A DNA stretch of 64,000 nucleotides from Marinicella pacifica. GTDB lineage: Bacteria; Pseudomonadota; Gammaproteobacteria; Xanthomonadales; Marinicellaceae. Positions 57,159 to 64,000 of this stretch are shown piece after piece (positions within the stretch are counted from its first letter, which is position 1; every line of letters starts with the position of its first letter). The notes below the pieces were generated by a model. It was not told where the DNA came from and made no database searches. It was given only the letters and a program-made list of their open reading frames with translations. Location: positions 1-64,000 of the forward strand of contig NZ_BMEO01000001.1 of assembly GCF_014636635.1 (NCBI RefSeq). The letters are read 5' to 3'. The position numbers were made by a program, and so were the translations under genes.

Positions 57159-58505
57159 ATGTCACAGCCTGAATTATTGTCACCGGCCGGCAGCCTCAAG
57201 AACATGCGCTATGCCTTTGCCTACGGCGCTGATGCCGTTTACGCCGGACAACCGCGCTACAGCTTGCGGGTTCGCAACAATGAATTTAATTTGGATAATC
57301 TGCGCATCGGCATCAATGAAGCCCATGCAGCGAATAAGCAGTTTTATGTGGTCAGTAACATCGCACCGCATAACAGCAAACTCAAAACCTATCTGCGAGA
57401 TATTGAACCGGTGATTGCCATGCAACCCGATGCCCTCATTATGTCTGACCCGGGCTTAATCATGCTGGTGCGTGAACATTTCCCCGATATGGCGATTCAT
57501 TTATCAGTGCAAGCCAATGCAGTTAATTGGGCCACGGTTAAATTCTGGCAGCAACAAGGCATTGAACGGGTGATTCTGTCACGCGAATTATCACTTAATG
57601 AAATTGAAGAAATCCGTTTTAAGGTACCGGAGATGGAACTTGAAGTGTTTGTCCACGGTGCTCTGTGTATGGCCTATTCAGGACGTTGCCTGTTATCGGG
57701 CTACATTAATAAACGTGACCCCAACCAGGGCACCTGCACCAATGCCTGTCGCTGGCAATACGCCGTGCACCCGGCCACTGAAACCGCCACCGGTGATGTG
57801 GTCGCACAAACACCCAAACCCAGTAAAGACATTGTGCTACTACAGGAAAAAGGCCGGCCGGATGATTACCTGCCGACTTTTGAAGATGAACACGGCACCT
57901 ACATCATGAATTCCAAAGATTTACGGGCAGTGGCGCATGTGGAACGTCTGGTTAAGATGGGCATTCATTCACTCAAAATCGAAGGCCGCACCAAATCTCA
58001 TTATTATTGTGCCCGCACCGCCCAGGTTTATCGCCAGGCGATTGATGATGCGGAGGCCGGTCGACCATTTAATCCGGACCTCAATGAAGCCCTATCGCAT
58101 CTGGCGAATCGCGGCTATACTGAAGGCTTTTTACAACGTCACCGGCCGCAGGACGCGCAGAATTATGAACGCGGCCACTCCATCAGCCATTCTCAGCAAT
58201 TTGTCGGTGAAATCATTGGCCGACAAGGTGATCAGGTACAAATTGCCGTTAAAAACAAATTTTTGACCGGTGATCGACTTGAATTAATGACACCCGCCGG
58301 CAACCTGACATTCACCTTAGAAACCATGCACAATCAAGACGGTGAAACCATCACAGATGCCAAAGGATCCGGGCATCTGGTGACCATTCCCATGGATCAA
58401 AGCATTGATGTGAATATGGGTTTATTAATGCGTTTTTTACCCGCTGTAACAAGCCATCCCGACACAACAACTGAAACGCCAGAGACCCATGGCCTTACTG
58501 ATTGA
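57159..58505 (+). CDS. trhP: tRNA 5-hydroxyuridine hydroxylation protein TrhP (YegQ)
   Basis: 448 aa from the ATG at 57159 (MSQPELLSPAG). It is a peptidase-U32-family protein: DAVYAGQPRYSLRVRNNEF, LEVFVHGALCMAYSGRCLLS and NQGTCTNACRW give the conserved cysteines. TrhP makes 5-hydroxyuridine-34 from prephenate-dependent chemistry, the step before CmoA/CmoB, which are also in this window. It overlaps the ferredoxin gene by 17 nt. Confidence 0.95.
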   Translation: MSQPELLSPAGSLKNMRYAFAYGADAVYAGQPRYSLRVRNNEFNLDNLRIGINEAHAANKQFYVVSNIAPHNSKLKTYLRDIEPVIAMQPDALIMSDPGLIMLVREHFPDMAIHLSVQANAVNWATVKFWQQQGIERVILSRELSLNEIEEIRFKVPEMELEVFVHGALCMAYSGRCLLSGYINKRDPNQGTCTNACRWQYAVHPATETATGDVVAQTPKPSKDIVLLQEKGRPDDYLPTFEDEHGTYIMNSKDLRAVAHVERLVKMGIHSLKIEGRTKSHYYCARTAQVYRQAIDDAEAGRPFNPDLNEALSHLANRGYTEGFLQRHRPQDAQNYERGHSISHSQQFVGEIIGRQGDQVQIAVKNKFLTGDRLELMTPAGNLTFTLETMHNQDGETITDAKGSGHLVTIPMDQSIDVNMGLLMRFLPAVTSHPDTTTETPETHGLTD

Positions 58506-58737
58506 ACAAGATTGTATCAACTGTGATATGTGCGAACCCGCCTGTCCCAACGAAGCAATTTATTACGGCGAAAGCATCTATGAAATCGACCCGGATAAAT
58601 GCACAGAATGCGTCGGCCATTACGATGACCCCCAATGCATCGACGTTTGCCCCATCGACTGTATTATCACTGACACGGCGCATAAAGAAAGCCCGCAAGA
58701 GCTCTTGAAAAAATTCAAAACACTGTATCATCTATAA
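58489..58737 (+). CDS. yfhL: YfhL family 4Fe-4S ferredoxin
   Basis: An 82-aa ferredoxin with CINCDMCEPACPNEAI and CTECVGHYDDPQCIDVCPID, giving two [4Fe-4S] sites of the Chromatium type with the longer insertion. Genetically, YegQ/TrhP and ferredoxin work together in U34 hydroxylation in related bacteria, and the overlap with trhP supports that. Confidence 0.95.
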   Translation: MALLIEQDCINCDMCEPACPNEAIYYGESIYEIDPDKCTECVGHYDDPQCIDVCPIDCIITDTAHKESPQELLKKFKTLYHL

Positions 58738-58799
58738 GCACGCAAAAAAGCCAATTAACATCATTGCAAGATAAAGTATATACGGTATATATTTTATCT

Positions 58800-58934
58800 A
58801 TGCTTATAACTCAATTATGCCATTCTCTGGAAGAACATCAGGTACGCTATGCGCTGTTGGGTGGCTATGCCGTCGCGTTATATGGTGCTGAGCGTGGCAC
58901 GGTGGATATTAATTTTGTGATTGAGTGGGAATAA
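58800..58934 (+). pseudogene. Nucleotidyltransferase, 5' fragment
   Basis: 44 codons encoding YALLGGYAVALYGAERGTVD, then INFVIEWE, the GG-x(9-11)-D pattern start of a MNT/AbiEii-like nucleotidyltransferase. The reading stops 1 nt before an inverted-repeat element. The remaining part continues in the right frame after it at 59201. The gene is disrupted by insertion. Confidence 0.85.
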
Positions 58935-58935
58935 A

Positions 58936-59200
58936 TGTAGTATTTTGAACTAATATTCTCTATGAGAGACCGCCACAAGTCTCATAACAAGGCATCGTTT
59001 GCAGATAATGGCCTTAGTCCTTATCAAGAACAATAACGCAGCAATGAGGCTTGTGGCGGTCTCCCGAAGGGTGAACCCTAAAACAGCCATCTACGGCGTT
59101 ATGTTTCCTGGCAATAAGACCAACTATTACTGCGAAAACAAGCCTTGTAGCTGACTATTTTATGATTCACTCATAGGGCATATTAGTTCAAAACACTACA
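58936..59200. mobile_element. MITE-like element, 265 bp
   Basis: Terminal inverted repeats of about 31 nt with 4 mismatches start TGTAGT and include TTTTGAACTAATAT (left at 58936, right ending 59200). A second, internal inverted repeat, GAGACCGCCACAAG with its complement, lies at 58966-58985 and 59044-59063 (19 of 20). No transposase is encoded. Clean target duplication is not seen; TAAA occurs on both flanks. Confidence 0.85.
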
Positions 59201-59527
59201 CTAAAACAGCTTAAAGCCGTCGAGCAATGCTTACACAAACTGGGATTGGTTTCTCAATTACCCGTCGATGCCGAACAATTATTCCATTTTAGAGACGAAT
59301 ACATTAAAAATCGGCAACTGGTTGCCTGGCATTTTTACCACCCCAAAGACCTGAGCAAACAAGTGGATCTAATTATCACATTTGACTTAAGCAACAAGAA
59401 AACCATGACTAAGACACTCAATACCGGCACAGTTCAACTGTTAAACAAAAAAGATTTGATAAAAATGAAGCAACAATCAGCCCGGCCTCAGGATTTAGAA
59501 GACATCAAAGCACTGAAACAATTATGA
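59201..59527 (+). pseudogene. Nucleotidyltransferase, 3' fragment
   Basis: In frame with the 5' fragment once the insert is removed: LKQLKAVEQCLHKLGLVSQL, then FHFRDEYIKNRQLVAWHFYH and VDLIITFDL, ending KALKQL. It belongs to the same nucleotidyltransferase family. A Met at 59246 opens a 93-aa ORF, but the catalytic N-terminus is gone. The stop overlaps the next gene (ATGA). Confidence 0.85.
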
Positions 59528-59787
59528 AAGCCCTACAAATCCACAGCTCTGAATCTCTGGCCAGAGGTCAAAAAATGACCACCGATGAAATCGCCCGTTT
59601 CCTGGAGGATTTCCGTCAACTCCATGGCCATAACCCACAACCCAGCAAACTTATCAGCCTTAAAGTCCCCATCCCACTGCTAAACGCTTTCCGGTTCCAA
59701 TGCGAACAGCAAGGCCTGAAATACCAAACACAGATCAAAACCCTGATGAAAGACTGGCTTCAAACTAAGATAAATACATCAGAATAA
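59524..59787 (+). CDS. CopG/BrnA-like antitoxin of the disrupted pair
   Basis: 87 aa. KLISLKVPIPLLNAFRFQCE and GLKYQTQIKTLMKDWLQ match the ribbon-helix-helix antitoxin pattern (ISLRLP...YQT.I...L). The MNT-like gene directly upstream with a 4-nt overlap makes a nucleotidyltransferase toxin-antitoxin pair plausible. With the toxin split, this antitoxin may be orphaned. Confidence 0.75.
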   Translation: MKALQIHSSESLARGQKMTTDEIARFLEDFRQLHGHNPQPSKLISLKVPIPLLNAFRFQCEQQGLKYQTQIKTLMKDWLQTKINTSE

Positions 59788-59857
59788 ATTTAATCATAAC
59801 GATAGGTTGGACTGAGCGTGTGGATATCCACCAAATCAACCACGAAAAGTTGGTGAT

Positions 59858-59887
59858 AAAAAAGGGCACCTTTTTGATGCCCTTTTT
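59858..59887. terminator. Bidirectional intrinsic terminator
   Basis: An A run, GGGCA stem, a loop and TGCCC followed by a T5 run lie between the antitoxin (plus) and the BNR gene stop (minus). Confidence 0.92.
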
Positions 59888-59908
59888 AATTTTACTTTTC
59901 CGGTTTTT

Positions 59909-62758
59909 TTAAGGTGCTGTACAACCGGTTATTCTGACGTTATCGACCACCCAACCTTCAGGGCGTCCGGCTGACGAGTCAGAGGTTATGCGGAAGCCCA
60001 GTTTAATGTCACTGCCGGCATAATTATCGACATCAACGTTAAAAACAGTGGCCGCCATCGGATCACCACACCAGGCCAGTGTGCCGCCGGGTAATGGATT
60101 ATTGTAAGAGCCGCTGACCGGGCCATCGTAGTTATTATTGATGATATCGGTATCAGGTACCTGGGTAAAGGCACCGCCATTCACCGAGACTTCCAAAATG
60201 GCCGAATCATAACAACCGCCACTTCTGTCTTCAATTGTCTGGGTGTTCCAGAATCGCAATGTGAGTGGCCCCATACCTGTAGGCAGAGATAACAAAGGAG
60301 ACACCAAAGAACTGTCATTGATATTAGCAATATCATCGGCCTGATAAGCCATACTGCCGCCATCACCCACAGGCTCTAATGACCAGTTTGCCAATCCGAC
60401 CGCTGTTTCAATGGTCCAGGCAGGTGGCGGTACAACTGCGCCGTCAAAGCCATCCATAAATATCAGATCATTGTTAAAATCAAAATGATAGATGTCTGTT
60501 TGCTGCATGCCAATGGGGCAATCTCCGGGCGCTATTTCGGTTTGGAAATTATTCACCGCGCTGACAGCGTTACCACAGGGGCTTTGCGCCGTTACACGCC
60601 AGTAATAGTCTGTACTGGTTTGTAAATCAACACTTGGGGTATAACTGGTGCCGGTTAAGGTTTCAGATATGTTGACCGTGGTGAAAGATGAATCCGTGGA
60701 AATTTCAATCAAATAGTCAACCGCATTGGCATCACTGTCCCAGGTAAACGTTGGTTTTTTGGAAACATTGGTGGCCCCATTGACCGGGGACAACAGGTTA
60801 CTACCGGTGGCACTTGCTGCAGAATAATTTACAGTTAAATCAAGATTTTTATCGGTCACATTAACACCGTCATTACCGCTGGCTAATAGCGTGATGGTAC
60901 CAGCACCGGTGGAACCGCTGTTATCCACATCAAAAGTGAAATCTGAAGAAAATGGCGGTACCTGCGCATTAACACTAAATGAGGTGTTGTTCACATAAGC
61001 AGGTGCGGAATCCACACTTAACGTGACTGTACCTGTATAACCAAGTACCTCAGTGACGGACAGGGATGACAAATTACCCGTATCTCCGGCACACACAGCC
61101 AATTGGGGCGGCGTGGCAGAAACATTAAAAGTCGGTTCAGCATTGGCGTTGTTACCATAGCCCACCATGGCATCCACCGAACTGGCGCGGTTATCGGTCC
61201 AGGTCATGGCCATCTTATCCAACACCACGGAGAGGCCGTTATAATCACCCCATTCTTGGCCGTTATTCACATTACTTGACGTTTGGGTTGAATAACGTTG
61301 TGCACCCTGGGCTAACCAGGAAGCACCCCCATCGGTGGAGACATTGTAATAAAAATCCACGCCGCTTCGGGCATTGGAATGTCGGGTATCGTAAAAACCA
61401 ATATGAACAACACCATTTTCACCGACTTTAATCCAGGGATGAAAGCGATCCACTGTTAATTTATCTGATGTGGGGTGCGGTTTTGGCAATTCTGTCCAGT
61501 TGGCACCACCGTCAGTGGATTTAAACACGCGGATTTCTGCGTGGTTGTTATTGGCTGAACCGGTGCCATAGCCAACACTGTCACTGGTTTCATCAGTGAT
61601 GGCCACGTACAAATGATCATTGTTGGTGTCAATGTCCGCAGAGGCGTAAATAAATGCTTCACGAGATTCCATGGCCGGTATCGGAAAGTCAAAGCGACCA
61701 CGAATCGGTGACACCACCACCGGGGCTTGAAAACTGGCACCTCCATCGGTCGATTTCAACATATTGAGCTCAGCCTGATTGTTATTATCACTGTCAAGAC
61801 CCGGATAGAAGTAATAAATGTTACCGGCAGAATCGGTGGTGATATCAGACCCGATACCCCTATCAACACCCACATTAATGGGTGTGCTCCAAGTTGTGCC
61901 GTAATCCGTTGATCGCGCAAAACGCATTACATTGCCTTTGTGGTAAGTGATATATACATTGTCTTTATGCGGTGAAGTGGGTGAACGATCTACGTGAATA
62001 AATTCTTTGTCATTGGATTGATCTCCATCCACCATGATCATCGGCACCCAGGTCTGGCCGCCATCTTCTGAATAAGAGCTGCGAATATTACAACCCCCAA
62101 AACCACAACTGCCTAAATCTGCCTGATAAACCCTTTGGGGGCTGACATCCAGGGTTGACCAGTCAACCGTCGGATCACAACAGGAACTGGGATTAACCTG
62201 AGAAGCAAACCAGGTGGCGCCACCATCTGTTGTGTAATACATTTCCTGACCGCCATTGGCATTGGCACCGGCGACCGCTTGCATGTTATTATAAGGATTA
62301 AATTCGACGGTCACTTCATTACCACCGGTTTGTAGCACCACCTCACCGGTGGGATTGACCACCGCGCCTTTGCGTGGATCATCCGGTTTACCGTCTAAAG
62401 TATATGGATGGTAGTATTTTCCCAAACCTTCTTTATACCAAACCCCATCCACCAACAATCCGCCATAATGGATTAAAAACGCATGGTACAGTTCCCGTGG
62501 GTAGAACTCAGTGATATGGGGGTTGGCCTGACGGGCTTTCACTTTAAAAAAGGCCGGCACATTTCTGACATAATGATCGTTTTCAGGCAAAATAGCCAAA
62601 TCTTCCTGGGTCAACTGATAATTGCGGTCATCCCAGGGACCGAGTTTTGCCAAAGCGGCATAATCAACCCGCTGATCAACACCTAATTCTTGTCTGATTT
62701 CCGCATGGACGGATAAAGATGTCATCCACAAAAGGACAACGCTCAAAATAATTTTCAT
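59909..62758 (-). CDS. Secreted BNR-repeat (sialidase-fold) protein
   Basis: About 949 aa from the ATG at 62758, with GAGAGGAA upstream; a longer reading to 62908 lacks a good site. It has a signal peptide (MKIILSVVLLWMTSLSVHAE). Six Asp-box/BNR repeats, such as TTDGGATW, SEDGGQTW, STDYGTTW, STDGGASF, STDGGANW and STDGGASW, form a beta-propeller. Ig/FN3-like strands follow, with TSTDYYWRVTAQSPCG. DLIFMDGFDG starts a C-terminal beta-sandwich ending EGWVVDNVRITGCTAP. No sialidase Arg triad is clear, so enzymatic activity is uncertain. Confidence 0.88.
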   Translation of the reverse strand: MKIILSVVLLWMTSLSVHAEIRQELGVDQRVDYAALAKLGPWDDRNYQLTQEDLAILPENDHYVRNVPAFFKVKARQANPHITEFYPRELYHAFLIHYGGLLVDGVWYKEGLGKYYHPYTLDGKPDDPRKGAVVNPTGEVVLQTGGNEVTVEFNPYNNMQAVAGANANGGQEMYYTTDGGATWFASQVNPSSCCDPTVDWSTLDVSPQRVYQADLGSCGFGGCNIRSSYSEDGGQTWVPMIMVDGDQSNDKEFIHVDRSPTSPHKDNVYITYHKGNVMRFARSTDYGTTWSTPINVGVDRGIGSDITTDSAGNIYYFYPGLDSDNNNQAELNMLKSTDGGASFQAPVVVSPIRGRFDFPIPAMESREAFIYASADIDTNNDHLYVAITDETSDSVGYGTGSANNNHAEIRVFKSTDGGANWTELPKPHPTSDKLTVDRFHPWIKVGENGVVHIGFYDTRHSNARSGVDFYYNVSTDGGASWLAQGAQRYSTQTSSNVNNGQEWGDYNGLSVVLDKMAMTWTDNRASSVDAMVGYGNNANAEPTFNVSATPPQLAVCAGDTGNLSSLSVTEVLGYTGTVTLSVDSAPAYVNNTSFSVNAQVPPFSSDFTFDVDNSGSTGAGTITLLASGNDGVNVTDKNLDLTVNYSAASATGSNLLSPVNGATNVSKKPTFTWDSDANAVDYLIEISTDSSFTTVNISETLTGTSYTPSVDLQTSTDYYWRVTAQSPCGNAVSAVNNFQTEIAPGDCPIGMQQTDIYHFDFNNDLIFMDGFDGAVVPPPAWTIETAVGLANWSLEPVGDGGSMAYQADDIANINDSSLVSPLLSLPTGMGPLTLRFWNTQTIEDRSGGCYDSAILEVSVNGGAFTQVPDTDIINNNYDGPVSGSYNNPLPGGTLAWCGDPMAATVFNVDVDNYAGSDIKLGFRITSDSSAGRPEGWVVDNVRITGCTAP

Positions 62759-62870
62759 AGAATTCCTCTCTCTTAACAGGGTAATTTTCAAAAAATAGTA
62801 AACTTTTTTTTTGCCTGAATACAATCTTACAATAATTTTTTTATCGGTTTTGTGAAGTAAGTCTTGGTTA

Positions 62871-63953
62871 TTAAGCGGGCACATCCTCTTTTGAAATATT
62901 TTGCTCATGCATCACTTCATCCGCATATTGCTTATCCTTAAAATTTGATTTTCTCTTATTTGACAGAGATTTATCGGTGATTAAGACCAATTCGACCGTC
63001 ACAGAAAAATGATCTGAACCGATCAGACGGTGACGCTTCAGTGATTTCAAGTGAAAATGACGGCTCACAAAAACATGGTCCAGAGGCCAGCGCAAAAATG
63101 GCAGCGATGCATGAAAAGTATTTAAATAACACCGCCCCACGCGAACATCAAGCAAACCGCTGATGCGTTTAAAAGCACGCAGTGGTTTTGACCAGGGCAC
63201 ATCATTTAAATCGCCGGCCATAAGTAACGGCTCAGTCATATCTTTGAGTTTCCGGGCCAGCGCCAGTAATTCGGCATCGCGTTCGGTGGATTCTTCGTTT
63301 TCAGAGGGACTCGGGGGTGCCGGGTGCATAAAATGAGCCAATACCTGATTGCCGTCAATATCTATACAGGCATGCACTGAAGGCACAAAATCCTGTACAA
63401 GATGATTAACCTGGACATCGCTTAAAGGGAATTTAGAGAAGACGTGCATGCCGTACATGCGTTCATTGGGCTGGCTGATTCGATGGGGGTAATCTGAGGT
63501 CAGTTCCTGTAGTGCCTCATGCCAAGCCTGGTTGGTTTCCATACAAACCAGGACATCCGGTTGCTGTTTATTAACCAAATCCACCAATGCTGAATAATGA
63601 TCATTTTTCATCAACACATTGCTAAGCATTAAGGTGAAGCGTGACTGACAATCTGTTTCATTAAAATCAGCCACTTCTTTTGTATGCCAGCGGGTGTATG
63701 GGAACAAATAATATGCCTGTAAGACGAGACATGCGGCAATCAAGGCCAACATCACATAGTCCACAGTGGTTAAAACACCCAGAAAAAAAGGTGCGCTAAG
63801 CACTAACAATATAGCCAAAATAAAGCCTTGAATACGGACAAAATCAAAAGCCCGAATCCACCAGATGCGGCGTTCGATAAATGGCATCACCGCAAATACA
63901 CAGATGATGGCCGTGATGATCGTTAAATATATCTGACTGTCTAAAAATGGCAT
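62871..63953 (-). CDS. Membrane-anchored endonuclease/exonuclease/phosphatase family protein
   Basis: 360 aa. Three hydrophobic N-terminal helices (about residues 8-95) are followed by an EEP domain: RFTLMLSNVLMKNDHY, VCMETNQAWHEAL (catalytic Glu), LMAGDLNDVPWSKPLR (Asp/Asn) and LDHVFVSRHFHLKS, with final IGSDHFSVTVEL (Asp-His). Members act on nucleic acids or phospholipids; the substrate is unknown. It is upstream of the BNR gene on the same strand. Confidence 0.9.
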   Translation of the reverse strand: MPFLDSQIYLTIITAIICVFAVMPFIERRIWWIRAFDFVRIQGFILAILLVLSAPFFLGVLTTVDYVMLALIAACLVLQAYYLFPYTRWHTKEVADFNETDCQSRFTLMLSNVLMKNDHYSALVDLVNKQQPDVLVCMETNQAWHEALQELTSDYPHRISQPNERMYGMHVFSKFPLSDVQVNHLVQDFVPSVHACIDIDGNQVLAHFMHPAPPSPSENEESTERDAELLALARKLKDMTEPLLMAGDLNDVPWSKPLRAFKRISGLLDVRVGRCYLNTFHASLPFLRWPLDHVFVSRHFHLKSLKRHRLIGSDHFSVTVELVLITDKSLSNKRKSNFKDKQYADEVMHEQNISKEDVPA

Positions 63954-64000
63954 ACTAATGATTGCTAAATCTTGTCATTATAGAGATAAAGCCATTATGT

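Overview
The window reads as chromosomal DNA of a gammaproteobacterium with moderate GC. The evidence is standard gammaproteobacterial gene order (dnaX-ybaB-recR, hda-perM-pgsA-like-DUF2066-purMN, recJ-greA-carBA, cmoAB) and a SufBCDS/SufU operon. Secreted proteins carrying a short DLIFxxGFE motif, many short repeats and several DUF1566/FG-GAP/BNR proteins would suit a Marinicella-like or Xanthomonadales-related marine bacterium. That placement is an inference from recognition; no search was run.

Layout. 1-1330: the 5' part of a 16S rRNA gene on the minus strand, its leader and three tandem promoters. 1355-3304: an accessory block with two DUF1566 genes whose 3' ends look like variable regions of a diversity-generating retroelement (DGR), a short Avd-like ORF between them, and relics of cmoB and of a PIN-domain toxin. 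No reverse transcriptase or template repeat is visible. 3345-11492 (minus): cmoB, cmoA, a HIT protein, recR, ybaB, dnaX, 4.5S RNA, hda, a PerM-type permease, a CDP-alcohol phosphatidyltransferase and DUF2066. 11648-14636 (plus): purM, purN, DUF3108, a BlaI-like regulator and a PHA-granule-region protein. 15318-16765: tRNA-Ser(UGA) preceded by two tRNA-half repeat units and followed by structured repeats that bracket a toxin-antitoxin pair.

16766-34139: a CadC-like TPR regulator, an FG-GAP pseudogene, truD, an ALG10-like membrane protein, an FG-GAP secreted protein, an S10 peptidase, uvrB, AsmA, a DUF2207/LemA pair and a WS/DGAT acyltransferase. 34241-40927: recJ, greA, carB, carA, with an attenuator-like carA leader. 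41027-45397: a standalone Card1/DUF1887-type CARF nuclease overlapping a threonine aldolase, then a GGDEF-EAL protein. 45477-53665 (minus): parE, a membrane protein and the sufR-B-C-D-S-U operon. 53773-58737: an amidohydrolase, a TIGR02450 protein, cfa, trhP (yegQ) and a ferredoxin. 58800-59787: a nucleotidyltransferase gene split by a 265-bp MITE-like element, followed by a CopG-like antitoxin. 59909-63953: a secreted BNR-repeat protein and a membrane-anchored endonuclease/exonuclease/phosphatase protein.

Functional links: cmoA/cmoB and trhP all belong to wobble uridine-34 modification (cmo5U), and tRNA-Ser(UGA) is a potential substrate. The Suf operon is self-contained with its own Rrf2 regulator. 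The most unusual parts are the DGR-like block at 1.4-3.3 kb and the covarying hairpin/tRNA repeats at 15.3-16.7 kb.
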